DNA of 64,000 nucleotides from Blasia pusilla (lineage: Eukaryota; Marchantiophyta; Marchantiopsida; Blasiales), in contig CM114271.1 of NCBI GenBank assembly GCA_050084515.1, positions 62,496,001 through 62,560,000 of the forward strand, written 5' to 3'. The position numbers and the translations under genes are program-made. Positions 33,681-46,474 of this stretch are shown in pieces (the first letter of the stretch is position 1; every line of letters starts with the position of its first letter). The notes under the pieces were generated by a model that saw nothing but the letters and a program-made list of their open reading frames with translations, ran no database searches and was not told where the DNA came from.

Positions 33681-33977
33681 GGTATCCCAAGGGGTCATAG
33701 TAGCACTCTTTGCTTCCTTCAGTTGTTCTGATTCGTCACGCTCTAGTGCAAACGCCTCACTCCACGCCATCTGCACGTGCTCATTAGCTAAGCGGCGGAG
33801 CTCCTCACTCGAGCCCCACAACGACACCTCTCCTCCTCGGAATGATGCAGCTACCATAACACTTCTCTCCCTAGAAGTATCAAGTGCGGGGGTATCCTCT
33901 ACATGGACATGCCCCTCAATCAAATCAGAAGGCCACGTGATGGCATAGCTAAATGCTGAAGCCATCTCTCTTGGCCG

Positions 33978-34484
33978 TCACTTAATCACTCCATCCGTGA
34001 ATCGAATAGGTAATGAACAAAGTTGTCCATTATCAAACTGCCATCCTAGTCTGTAGGACTTTGACTCCTCCCAATAATCCAGGGAAAACCCCATCAGGTA
34101 TAACCTTGGTCCACCAACCAAGATGTCGTAGGACTCTATATCGGTCACTATCGCCTTGGCTCGCACCACGGACTCATCTATAGGATGTCTTGGGCAAATC
34201 CTCACCCCGAGCTCTTGTCGAGTGATAGATTGTGTTGTACTTGCTCCACCTAAGGATGTCTGTATGCGGAATGGACAACGCTCCACATCAGCCCTCGTTA
34301 GGCCCAACTCTGTAAATGCCGCTTTTCCCAACATTAGGGGTTGCGCTCTTAAATCTAACAAGAGACGTTGCGGACAAAAAAATCTACCTTCTGGACTCAC
34401 CAACTGGAAGATCTCTCCCCGATTATACAGCAACACAACACTTGGAGCAACCATGGCATGCTCTATCGCGGGTCTAGCGAGCAT
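33978..34484 (-). pseudogene. Retroelement aspartic protease domain
   Basis: An uninterrupted 168-codon frame. RLLLDLRAQPLMLGKAAFTE aligns with the active-site region of this lineage's protease, where the usual D(S/T)GA reads DLRA. Further segments VERCPFRIQTSLGG, ESYDILVGGPRLYLMGFSLD and YRLGWQFDNG follow the family pattern. The changed active site suggests this copy is inactive, unless the lineage normally has DLxA. It is followed closely by the methyltransferase frame, which opens at 33965. Confidence 0.65.
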
Positions 34485-35429
34485 CTCCGATATCCAAGCA
34501 ACTGCAACCTATCATGAATCTGAGGTGGACGGCCCGAGCATCGCCTCTAAGGGCTGGTCCATCACCTCCTCTGCAATCACCTCTGAACGTGATGCATGAA
34601 CTCCATCTTCACGTTCACATAACGTAGCGGCCGGCCAGAAAACCTTGGCAGGCGTACCTCCCAACATCATAACATCGAAAGAAAAAAAAAAGGAGCACCG
34701 TACACCATTGTGGCCATCCCCAACATCGTACTCAACATATCCTTCTCTCAAGCATCACCAATAGGAGTCGTCACACTCGCTTCTCCCATCTCCCTCCGTG
34801 CCTGTACACCAACAACATCAACTCTCCGAGAACTTTGATAAGGACCCATCGATGGGGTCCTCATCGCCTCAAACAATGTGAAAGACTGAGAAAGCCGGGT
34901 CTGTTTCCTGGCTTCCCCTCTCTGTGGATCCAACTCTACGGTGGCTCCACATGTAACAACAACAGTTGCCTCCAAGTGGACAGTCGTGCACATCCATTCA
35001 GGATCCTCCATATCTCTAACTATTCCATAAGACGTCAATGCCATGGATCCAGCATTGGGTAACCTCAATGCAATAGCGGCAATCTGCTGCTGTATGGGAG
35101 CAGCCATCCCATCATTCCCAACGTCTTCCTCAACGCATCTAGATGGTGGGACTCTACCTCCTCCATGGGAAACTCCACCACCCCCTCAGGCAACTCTAGC
35201 TCCCCCTTCTACAACGGGAGCATCTAGTGCATGACCTCTAAGCCCACCCGGATCTGCAACTCGCTCTAGTATCCTCTCTAGCCCTCGATCCGTACATAAC
35301 TCAAGGTGTAGGTTGAAACATCTGTGTGTGTGTGAGACTGTACCTATGACAATAGTCACACTAATAAACTCTTGGTGCAGCATCATTTCCTCCTCCATGC
35401 TGAGTCACGCGTCCATAACCTTGACAAGC
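34485..35429 (-). pseudogene. Gag-protease connecting region
   Basis: Frames 35107-34748 and 34751-34512 on minus are open but in different phases and have no strong motif; they lie between the zinc knuckle and the protease. Both are probably parts of the original polyprotein. Confidence 0.35.
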
Positions 35430-36296
35430 GCAATCACGCTGGTGATGGGCTCCACCACATACCCAACAAATAATCGCAGGCGGCTGCTATTGAGCCGCAT
35501 ATGAAGGCGCAGGTCTCTATGGCACGGCCTCTCTAAGCTCGTGGTGCCATAGATCTCTCTCAAAATCCACATGGCTACACTGGTGGTGCAAACAATCGTG
35601 ACGACTCTCGCCCAGAACCCATGGTGGCTACGCTCTCCTCCGCCATGTTGCCCTCAATGTTCTTGTTGGTCATAAAAACATCTCTCAACATAGGTGAGGT
35701 GTTCATAAGAAGCACCCCATCCCTCACATGGGTCTGTAGGTTTTGATCCAGCATCCCGTACCATGAGTGGATAGCCTGGGACTCTGTCATCCCCGAGTGA
35801 CGCTAATCAACCGGCGCAATCGAGTGTAGGCCTCATGCAAACTCTCACTTGACTGCCTCTGGAAGTGGTGGATGCTTTGCAACTTCTCCATCTGTACCCC
35901 TTGGTAGCTCGTCCATAACTCAGCAAAGAACTCAACCACGGGGTTGAACTTGGGACAAACCCGATTGGACGGTGCAACTACTCCAATGCGAGCTACCCCT
36001 AAAACATCACTGGTGGAAGAGGAAGTAGCCTCTCTTGACTCCTCCTCCTCATTTGGAAACGGCTCAGTCCATGACACATAATGTAGGTCATAGTAGAGTC
36101 TCCATGCCTCAATCTCTTGGGCATATCAGTGGGAGAACTCATGGCAATCGTCCATGGGTGCCCCCTCTAAATGCTGGAACATTCTATTCCATGCTGTGAA
36201 CGGATTGAACTCTATGGAGTTCCTAGCCCGTTGTGAGTCATACCAACTCCAAAACTCTACAGTAAAGTCCTGCAACTCTATTGTGATAACCCTCAT
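35430..36296 (-). pseudogene. Gag with CCHC zinc knuckle (interrupted)
   Basis: Starts at ATG 36296 (minus) with FWSWYDSQRARNSIEFNPFT, typical of a gypsy capsid helix region. A TGA at 36126-36128 interrupts it; it resumes with PKFNPVVEFFAELWTSYQG, SLHEAYTRLRRLISVTRG and, after a frame change near 35788, SWYGMLDQNLQTHV. The RNA-binding knuckle CWVCGGAHHQRDC (CX2CX3HX4C) lies at 35430-35468. Confidence 0.7.
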
Positions 36297-37841
36297 GCCC
36301 CTCTCACACTATCACTCTCAATCTTGCGAGTAATCACTCACTCACTCAAACTAAACAAGCGGCACTCAATCTACACTCGCTCATTGAGACGTGTGTTGTG
36401 CGGCAACAAGCGGCGTGGTGCGACAAATCAACTGATCTATCGTCTCATTGACAAAACATACCCTCAACTTTGAACATCCCAGATAGGTCTATATCCCCTA
36501 AACCCGTACATCAATGATGCTCTCAACATCTCCACAAAACCCAATATCTCCAAATAACTGCCCAATACCCGCAATTCCCTAACATGTGCAGGGCAAAAGA
36601 CCATAATGGATAACCTGAACAAATGTCGATGTCACTCCTCAACAATTGCAAACCTCAACCCCAACTTGGTTGTGAAGACAACTCCTCCAATCAAAAATTC
36701 GTAATCCTGTGATATTGATGATGCTAAAATCTACTCGGTGTGTGGTGGTGGTCTAGCGGTACGGTGCAACACTGACGGCAGGGAACGGCTACAACCGGCA
36801 TGGCACTCGATAATGGGATGTGGCAGTCGGTGGCAGACCCTCCTCAACAACAACACACGTTCTGCTCCACAGTGATGGTATGGCTCTGCGTTCAAGACGG
36901 TGTGGAGTGGCCACGAGCGGCAATCGGTGGTGCGTTGCAGCTACGGGCATCACGACACGATACTTGATCATCGATGAGCGGCTGTAAACTCAAGACATAG
37001 CAGAGCGCCAAAGGAATTGAGAGCCCATGAATCAAAAAGTCTCCTTGTCGATGTCGGGTAGTGTACAAGTAGGAGCTACGCGTACGGACTCAACGTGCTC
37101 TGGCGACGCGTACGGACTCAGCCTGCTCTGGCGACGACGGCTGGACACGGCCCTAAATATCGGTCGTGGCTGCAACTAGCATCGGTGGCCACAACTGGCA
37201 GCGGTGGCAACAGGGACAACGAGGAAGGCGGACACTGATGGTGTAGAAGGTGAACGGTAATGGTGACGGTGACGGCTCCGTCGACGGCGGCGGCTGGATT
37301 AGGGTTAGACAATTCTTTACCCTAAAAATTATCTAGCTATGAAAATTTGCAAAATTGGCCATAATGTTTTGCTCGCAGCTCCAAATTGCGCATTGTTTGT
37401 TCCATAGCGTGCATGGCTTTTGGATCTACGACATTGTTAAGTTTTTTTCCATTGGATATTCCAAAAAAAATTGAAAGGGATTGTCATGCAGCCCTTCAAT
37501 CTGCACTCCTACGAAAAATTTGGCAGCGCTTTCGCCTTGATTCTACCAACGATTACTTCAAACCTATAAAATCAGAAATCAGAGAGGTACATGGTGCTCT
37601 CGAGAGCACTGGCATGGGCAACCCGTCCCCATACTCAATCTCTAGAGAAATTTAGGCACCGCTTCCGCGCGCCACTCTTCCACACGAAAAATCGGCAAAG
37701 GAAAAAACACTAAGCGCTTTTGCTCCGATGAGCACTCCAATCAGCCACTGAACAGGGAATACAGTCCCCAACCTGCAGCAACAGCAAGTGACCAGCGAGC
37801 TCCCCCATTGAAACCCTCTCACTCTCTCATTCTCTCTTCGT
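36297..37841 (-). other. Leader between LTR and Gag
   Basis: About 1.5 kb of element leader with no recognisable coding domain. Around 36740-37290 it is rich in GGC/GGTG repeats (gcggtggcaac, gacggcggcggc). No primer-binding site could be placed with confidence. Confidence 0.4.
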
Positions 37842-38019
37842 AAATTAATCCAATCTCACATCATATCTCACACCAAGCTCTCCATGGTATGCACTCTCTC
37901 TCATGTCAAACCAAACCCACTCTCCTAATGAAAGGCTTGGGTTATACACAAAAGGCAAGGAGGACCATAGCTCCGCCGCCTCACGCCAAGAGGTTCAATA
38001 AAGAGAGAATGAGCTCACA

Positions 38020-38085
<66 letters not shown>

Positions 38086-38399
38086 TTTATATCCCCTTAC
38101 CTCTCCCAAGTTCTCTCTTTGGTAATGTATGCTTGCAGGTCACCTCCTTGGCTCTTGACCTGTTGTAGCATGTCAAGAGCCACTTCCCAAAGTGGAAAGT
38201 CAACTATACTAAAAACGATAATTTATTCGAAATCGTAAGTTCCTCAAAATGGCTCCAAATGAGCCAAAACAAAGGGGAAACCTACTCTCGCAGGTTACCT
38301 AGGGCCTCAACAGGTCATCCTCGATCTCTTGAGGGTGTCCTCTAATATCTTTGAAGGCGCTCTACTAGATCTTGCCGATTTATCCTAAAAGACGTGACA
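37842..38399 (-). mobile_element. LTR-like block, 5' side
   Basis: Reads TGTCACGTCTTTTAGG from 38399 on minus and matches 31035-31533 throughout, including ggctcatttggagcc and the gaggcggcggagctatgg segment. It holds a (TC)n expansion at about 38021-38083 and a TATA-like gatataaat. The 130-base terminal segment seen with the other two copies is absent on both sides. Confidence 0.7.
38021..38083. repeat. (TC)n microsatellite in LTR
   Basis: About 31 TC units at the place where the other LTR copies have only a short ctctctct run, so the array expanded after insertion. Confidence 0.95.
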
Positions 38400-40849
38400 T
38401 CTTCAAGAGACCTCTTCAATATGAAACCATCCTAGTGTGAGCCTATTACAATTCTTATGCTTTGCTTTGGTGCTTGTTTGCTTATGAGGGTCGCAACACT
38501 CATTAAGAATAGGTAGGGATTAATGTGGTCTTCATAAACCTCCATACTAGGTTGATTTGCTTATATCCCTTTCCTCAACTAATTAAGGTAAAGAATCCTT
38601 TTCTTATTGATAAAAACTTTTTTTCTTAAAGATTTCTTATGAAGCCCTCCCTTGCTGAAATTTTACCTCTTCCTTCATTATCCTCCTATAATGAGAATTA
38701 TGTATGCTCTAAATAACTTTCAAATTGAAAATTTAACACTCTAAAAAGATTCATTTAAAAATCTTTGTTGAAAATTGTCCTTTTCTTTCTTTCCTTCATG
38801 TCTAAAATTCTATCTTATCTCTCCTCCAAATTTATTATTTTGACTAATATGTGTGAGGTGGCACTAGAAATAACAATTTATATTTTTATAAAAAATCACA
38901 TTAATAATTTTAAAATCCAAGAGAAAGAAGTCTAAATATCATAGAAAATTTTACATTCCCAAGTCCTTATCATTGATATTAGTGTATTTATTTTTAATTC
39001 TACATGCCATGCACCAAAATTTACTTAAATAAAAATATAAATTTTTTAAAGATTAAGGAAATTAAAATTAAAATTTCATAGAAATGGAAATCGGTAAAAT
39101 TTCTTAATGAAAAGATTATTATGCTAAGAAATTCTTAATTATAACTTACTTGAATTAATTTTAAGAAACATAGTAACAAATTTTGATATAACTACTTTTG
39201 GAAGTCTAAATATGCTTATTTTACATGGACTTATTTGAAATTCAAAAGCATGTGAATATTTGTGGCATCTAATAATAGATATATGACATTTATAAAGATT
39301 ATATTAAATTTTTAACACCTTAGACAAATAAAAATATAGATATTGATTCCAAATTTAAATTAAGATATGTCATACTATGAAGATATTGAGAAGTAAAAAT
39401 ATTATCTTATGTTAACTAGATAAAGAACGCCAAAAATACCATCCTCGAAATATAGTTTCTCATGAAACATTCAAAAATAAAATTCAATGCTTCAATTTTG
39501 GATTAGAAATTCAAGAACCTATTTGTAAGAGAATAAAACTTGTGGTCAAATTGAAATGTTATTATTTTCCAAAGTTGAGAATTAGGGGGGATAATATGAC
39601 TATTTTGAGGTCAAAATTTTGTCTCCCAACTTTGGAATTGTGTTAATAATTCAATTTTCAACCAAATCAAATTTTTTTTCCTGATATAGCTTACAAATGA
39701 AGTCTCCTACTTAAGCCTTAATTCTAGAACTTGTGTCCATATTGGGATAAGTTCAAGAGTCTAAAAGCAAGAGGATGGTATTTTTTAGGCATTTACCCTA
39801 AAAATTAAAATATAACTTAGTTATTAAAACCTTTCCCACTCTTTTTTACCGCTTAGTATAGGGTAAATGTCTAAAAGCATACTATTAATGCTATAGTTGA
39901 TGTAGGAAATAATATTGTGTTGTTAAATTATAGAGTTCTCCTTGGGCTTTGCATCACAAAGTTTATATTGAATTTTAAAAAGACCAACTTCAATAGTCCA
40001 TGACAACATATACATCTTGTGATCCTAACTACAACACACTCACAAACATCAAAATGATTCGAGTGATTTTTTGGTTCAATTAAGAAATGCATTTGAAAGG
40101 AGACCAACTCTAAACTAAATCTCCAAAGGTAATGTACATTGCTTGGCCAGTCGTCAAACAACTAAATGATGCATTTGTGCATGCCAATAAGAACATACAT
40201 AATAGATGACATCCTATCATCCAAAAGCGGAAAGGGAAGATTGGTAATTATGTAGTATTAAGGGCATTAGTTCACTTTCAAGAGCAATGAATGATGGATT
40301 TCTATCAGATTTGTCCATGAAGTTTTAAAAAAAAATTAACCTATAATAAGCAAGAGAAAAGAGTGGGAAAGGTTTTAATAATTAAGTTAAATTATATATT
40401 TATTTAATTATAATAAAAAAATCATTAACTCAAATTTAAACATCTTTCCCAATGAAATATTACATAGTATCTTTCATTTTTATTATCTTTTTTCATTGGA
40501 GAGTTTAAAGTTAATTTTCCAAGATTCATGCCAATGAAATTATGACAAAAATTAGCTTAAAGTTTAGTTTTGATTGAAAATTAGTTTTGGGAAAAAAATG
40601 AAAAGGATAATAGGACACTAATGGGAAAATGGGAAAAAATCATCAAAATAAGAGATTTTATTTTACTTATTAAAATATGGGGATTGGAAAAGGGATAAAT
40701 CATCTTTCCACAATTAAGAAATGAAAATACATCAAAATTTGTCTTCAACCAAGTTAGATGTGTTAAAAAAATTATCTTTCTTATTTTTTTTCATCCCTTT
40801 TAAGATCAAAATTTATTCACTGTGTATCCTAATCTCATTCCCCATTATC
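38400..40849. other. AT-rich sequence; possible LTR remnant at its left edge
   Basis: 38400-38498 (plus) ends with gcttatgagggtcgcaaca, which resembles the inverted LTR ends at 41913 and 62589. The rest is strongly AT-rich without a recognised gene. Confidence 0.4.
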
Positions 40850-40885
40850 TCACCCGGTGCATTGCACGAGAAAAAAATTTCTAGT
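40850..40885 (+). mobile_element. Candidate Helitron 3' end
   Basis: A small hairpin (GTGCA-T-TGCAC, about 40857-40867) is followed by an A-rich spacer and CTAG then T (40881-40885), the arrangement of plant Helitron 3' termini (hairpin, then CTRR, inserted at A/T). The 5' TC end and any RepHel gene are not identified; the AT-rich 38.5-40.9 kb could be its body. Confidence 0.4.
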
Positions 40886-41541
40886 GTAGTAAGATTATGG
40901 AAATCAAATTGATTGATGCAACATCTAACTACTTCATCATAGAGAGTCTTTTGTCAAGAATGTTATGGTTCTATTAGTGCATTAAGAACTTGCCATAGCT
41001 AAAATCCAAACAAGCACACTTAGGGCCGGGTCCCATGGGCGGCTTCTTGGGGTTGCTTGTGATGCCAGGAAGTCACCTTCCCGTATGGTATAATAAAATC
41101 ACCCACTATGTAAACTCCTCTATCATTAAGTGTTAGATAGACTTTTATTAGTATTAAATAAATTAGTCTAGGAAAATGAAATTCCCATGTTTAAACTTCT
41201 TTAGGATAACTTATTTGCGCGCTAACCTTAGGAAATAAAAAATAAAAGATAGGATTAGAAAAGTAAAATAGTGGGATTGGTGCTTTAATGAAACAAAAGC
41301 AAAAATAGTTTTTGTTGGTGGCTAGGGTATGTGGGGTAGTTTGGAAGATATGAAGGGAGTAAAAGAGGATATTTCAGAAGAGATAGAAAAAATCTACTTA
41401 TGTCAAAATATGATTGGCTAAACCTTGAGAGGAAGCCATGAGGCACAAGATAAGATTAATCCTATTTCGTATTCTTGTGGATCCCTTATGAACATATAAA
41501 GAGGAGGGGCCATCAAGGGTTCATCACCTTCTACTTCACAT

Positions 41542-41720
41542 CACTAGAAAGACATAGGTATTTTTTGAACTACAATTTTAACAACTAGATCTTAAGGCAC
41601 TAGTTTTACAACTGGAAATCCTAAGAGTACCAATATGTAATTATCTAGTCGTAATATGTCACTACATATAGTCACTAAGTAGGACAAGTAATTTAAAATT
41701 TATAATAAGGAATAATAAAT
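41542..41720 (+). mobile_element. CACTA-type terminus
   Basis: Begins CACTAGAAAGACATAGGT and resembles the terminus at 48001 (CACTAGAAGAATTATGTGG). The following 150 bases contain tagtcgta, agtcacta and similar subterminal motifs. The other end was not found. Confidence 0.4.
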
Positions 41721-44700
41721 ATAAAAAATCATATGATTATACATTAAAATTTATGATATGGAAATGAAGTAAACTAGATATAATCCTCTTAACTATATCT
41801 AGTTGACTTGTAGTAACTAATAATACATGAGGTGTAAAAAATAAAAGTAATGATAAGTTTTTAATATTAAATTAATAAGTGCATACATTATGTGGAAATA
41901 GAAGTAGTAGATGTGTCGCGACCCTCATAACCAAACAACACCAAATAGGCGCCAAACATAACAGTAGAACTTAAATGGATTCACGTTGCGATGTTCGCTC
42001 TATGGAGAGGTTGTTGGAAAGATCTCTTAAAAAAGTCCAAGAGAGGAAACGTCGAACAGAATTGTGCGTTTCATGTGTTAGTGATCGTGACCAGGAAACC
42101 TAGACCAAACGCGAGCCAAGAATTGAGATGAATTGAGTCTTGGAAGATTGGTTGCCAAAGAGGTGAGAACCAATTTTGGAACAAGACTAGCGTTTGGGAA
42201 ATTTGACTGTGTTTTGGACCATAATGTTTAGCCCCAAGATGCATTTGGGACAAATAAGGGCGCCTTGGAAATCTTATCTTAAGATGCTTCCAATGCATCA
42301 AAGATCTCAGCAAATGCATAAGTACAGACTGAGATATTGGCAAAAAATGGCTGTGAAAACAATTGGATTGAAGAGGTCCGAGTGTCTTTCCCTAAAATGT
42401 AGGGAATCCCAGAGATTCCCATAAGTACTAGTGAGGGATCAGTCTCTCCAAGATGTCTGGGAACACCAATCCCCATTTTAAGTACCAAACGATGTCTCAT
42501 AGGCACGGCATGGAACGAGAGTTTGGCGTTGGAATTCGAAACCCAAACCTGATCAAAGGGAGTGGACTGTATACGCCACACTTGGATTCCAACCCGAGAT
42601 TCACTTTGTGCGAGTCTTGGTTAGGGACTCATTGGAAGTCCATCTGACAATTGGAACCGCCAGGCGCAAAACGCCATTTGAGGTTCCTGAACCGACCAGA
42701 AAATCTGTCCCAAGTCTTTCGAGACTTGCCCATGTTGTGAACCGCAAAACTAGGAAGGTTGAACTTGATGAGAGACCGAGATGAGAACTCGGAAAGTTAA
42801 CCCGCTGAGTGATCCAAGACTCGACTAATCAGAGTGCGTGTTTGGATGCAAATCAACGTTGAGAGCGTAACCTATTGAACGTAAACTTCTGCAACAACAA
42901 AATTAACGTTCAAAGAGAATATGCACACGACACGTAATCATTATCCAAAAGTGAACTAACAAAAATACGTAGTATTACGTAAGCACATAAAACAACTCCG
43001 CGGGAGTCAAATATGTGCTAATACTCGTTTTTTAAAGACACGCTCTCCGTGATCGCCAGCACTTCAAACCCTACTGGCCCGTCTACTATCATGCTCCTTC
43101 GGCAATTCCGCTGCCCTTCTTATTTCAAAAGTGGCCTCTCATTTGTGTTAACGCATGCTTGAAATCAACATCGACCAGACTTGATCAACTTGTAAACTTG
43201 AAGAAGTTCAAGAGAAGAGAGGTGAGCATGTTTCCATCTGTGTGCTTTCCTATCTTTTCCTTCTTACAGGTTTATAGAGAAAGGGAAATTTCTTGTGCTT
43301 GCTTTTGTTGTGCGCTCTTGGAGCGAAATTCTTTTTTGAAGACTTAGGACTAGGAAACCCAACTAACTATGTTTCCATTCCACTCTCGGAGACTCCTCGT
43401 CAATTATTTCTCCTAGTCTCGTAGGCGTGACAAGCGCCATTTCTTTGAGTCCTCCGATTTCTTAGTAGGCAGTCAACACTCCTCCCCGAACTGTTCTGTT
43501 TGAACCCCTCTCACGAGAATTGTTGTCGTTTCTAACATGGCGCTTGCATTCAGAGCTCGTGGAGTCAAAGTGCGATTCTAATTCTATTGAAGTGTGATTC
43601 TTCTCTTGAGACTTTAGGACTAGTGATTCCACCTCAAATGCAACGAGTAGAGTCATTTTTGAATTATCACATTGTCCGTCCATATTTGAGAGGCTTTGTT
43701 TTGGTGTTTAGGGTCAGAGGAATCCAATCTCCATGAAGTACATTTTTTTCCTACTCTGGAATTGCCTTGCTTGCAAGATTGTGAAGGTCGAGATTCGTTC
43801 ACGTAGAGGAATTGCAATTGGAGCAATTCTGAAGTGCATATCAAGTACAGCCGATTGAAAAGATCTACCAACGCAAGAGTTCTGGAGCACAGTTAAGAGG
43901 GCCTTCTACACACAATCGATCGTGCTAGTTGTCAACTGTATTTTGGTCATCTCAAGCTCAATATGAATGCTTGCTACCTTGTTCCTCCATCTAGATCTTA
44001 AGCACTTTTCTCAACACAGTTTACTCGCTCCGTCTTACCTCTTGCAAGAAATGAGCGACTGTTGAGCTTTATTTTGCTGCATTTTTTCCACCAGGTTAGC
44101 ATGGGAACTCATCTGTGATTCGATTGGAGTCAAGTTACTTTCTGTTGTTTTCGAACTATAAGTACCATTGGCGTGGCTCTTTAGACTATTACAAGACTTT
44201 GTTGGACAAAATTATTTTGCGGTTGTTGGAAGTTCGGATAGCTAGGCCGGGAAAGTAAATGCAGTTTTCGGAGGCGGAGATCCAACAGTTGTGCTTGACA
44301 TCCTAGGATATTTTCTTGGCGCAGCCAAACTTGCTCGAGCTTGAGGCTCCCATCAAGATCTGCGGTAAGTTTCATCATGCAGTGCATATCATAGCTCTCA
44401 CATTCTGTGTGTGTCCCCGATGGCGGTCGTAAGCCTTCCAAATCTGTTGTTGACCAAGTTATGACTTTGATAACATAAGCCGTCTGCCTCAGGGTTGCTT
44501 GCTTCTCTTTCATGGTCAACCTTTTGGCTCCTGGGACTAGTTTTTTTGCGTTGAAGGATGGAAGGTGTACTTCGGGTTAGCGAACTGAACTTCAAAGTAG
44601 CCACGGAGGCAGAATAGAGACAGGGAGACACTTTTCTCATGCTATTCACCCCCTGGTTGGAATCGGAATTGTTTTAAAGCGCAAAAAATTTGTGTGGTGG

Positions 44701-46474
44701 TCTCGAGACTTTAAGACGGGCGTGTACAGTGGACTATTGAGGGTGTCTACACGATGGCAATTGACAAACTAGACACTAACTGTTGATGAGCTTCTTGCAA
44801 GCTATTTCCCAGAGCTACCCAATGAAATGGATGGCAATGTTGTGAGGAGTAGCGACGCGTAGGTGCTCTTTTCAAGCACGCTTATAGCAACAAGCAGTTC
44901 CACCTGGGTGCGATGCGTGGGTGTTTACAGGCACTCATAGATTTAGTGTCTTCCTTTGAAGCCTTTCATCCTAGATCTCAATTACCAGCATTCCAATGGT
45001 GAGCTCACTTGGACATGTGTTACGTTAGCAATATGACGATTTCTACTGTACCAACCGATCAACCTTAAATTTTGTTGAATGAATTCATTTGAACCTCGTG
45101 CATGGTCGTATGTTATCAGGCTGTTCTTGGATTCCACTAGTGTTAGCCATCATAGGAAACGGTTTTAATCATTGCCATTACATACAAAATTATTACTCTA
45201 AGTACTCGCATTTTCCACATACATTAATGCATGGTACTAGTCTTTTACATGTTAAGAAATGAAACGTGTTTACAACTGCTAACCACAGTGCTAGTCTTCA
45301 TCTATGGCAAACTTAGGTCAAAATGTGTCTTATCATTCGGTGAGTAGTTCTTGTAAAGATACTTCATGCAAGGATTGGACAAAGGACATGTGCTATATAT
45401 CATCAGCCATCAACCTATTATCTCTACACTAGTAGGCTCCAAAACCTAGTTGCTAATCTCAATTTTATAATCTAGCTCGAGGTTTAGACATTTTTTCTTT
45501 GTGATATATGTACTTTTATGGAATGGAGAGGGGGTTCTCTGTTTAGAAATCAAGGTATTGCATGTGTTCGGTTTTGAGGAGATCTATCTAGTGATATGCC
45601 TAATGATAGGCGATGAGGACTGGTTAGTAATTGTTGGCAGCTTGATTGTTCCATAGTGTGTGCCATATTCCTATTCTCTTGCAACTCAATTCTAGCAAGT
45701 GACGGTATCTCAACGTGCTTTAGATTTGCTCCAACTACAATTGCATGAAAGTGGATGTAGTGCTGCAAGTACAATTGCATCATATGGCTTGTGAAAGTTT
45801 ATGGTCTTGGAGGGAAGCGGGTGAATATTTGATTTCAGACATCAAATAGTACGGTGAGAGAGTCTGAATTCTTTGGTAGTGCTAATGAGTGCACATACCT
45901 CATGCCCTAGCCGGATGATGTTAGAGTGCAGAGGGAAGGGCTTGAGGAAGTAACTCTCAAGAGGAGGGAAATTGAAACTTATCTGAATCTAGCAAGTGCA
46001 TGATGAAACTTAGCGGGTTTGTATGGGGGCGGATGTAAGAGGTGTGTTTCATAGTAATATAGTGTGTCCATTATCAATGAAACTGTGGTAGTGTCTCATC
46101 CTTCGACCATTTATGTTGGACTTAATTATCTTCTCGGCATGTTCTTCCATAGCCCGTGCTGCCAATTCCAATTTTTGGTCCATGGGGACTTGAAAGGGCT
46201 GTAGGAGTTTGAGTTGCAAAACAAGCAACAGTTTGGACGTGACAAAGAGCAAGGAGGATGTCCAACCAGATCCTAAATGCTATTACTAATACTAATCAAA
46301 AGAGTCTAGAAACAGGTTTAAATCAATTTTGTTCCCCAAAGCAGTATGTTCTCAAGTTGATCGTATGCGGAATAAGCAGGTTATGATCAAGTGAATACTT
46401 TATACATCCAATGGCATAAAGTATGTGCATGTCTTTCGTTAAAGACCTGCATTAGAATCGATGTCTCATGGATT
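41721..46474. other. Intergenic, no recognised gene
   Basis: At 41913 the string tgtcgcgaccctcataacc looks like an LTR end on minus, related to the one at 62589. Frames at 44181-44649 (minus) and elsewhere have no motif. A short plus frame near 44780 (TVDELLASYFPELPNEMDGN) may be an exon relic, source unknown. Confidence 0.4.

Larger units (their letters stand above)
30914..38399 (-). mobile_element. Ty3/gypsy retroelement with DNA methyltransferase and PHD finger
   Basis: On the minus strand the order is: LTR-like block (38399-37842), long leader, Gag with a zinc knuckle (36296-35430), aspartic protease (34484-33978), cytosine-5 DNA methyltransferase (about 33650-32698), integrase (about 32600-31931), PHD finger relic (about 31690-31560), LTR-like block (31533-31035) and a further 120-base block (31034-30914). 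The two LTR-like blocks match each other along their length. Every coding module has stops or frameshifts. I could not find reverse transcriptase or RNase H anywhere inside; methyltransferase follows protease directly and integrase follows methyltransferase. So this copy is non-autonomous, though the lineage need not be. Confidence 0.8.

Noticed and set aside
34156-34599. 147-codon plus-strand frame over the protease region
   Set aside because: Shadow; the minus strand carries the recognisable protease and lies in order with Gag, methyltransferase and integrase.
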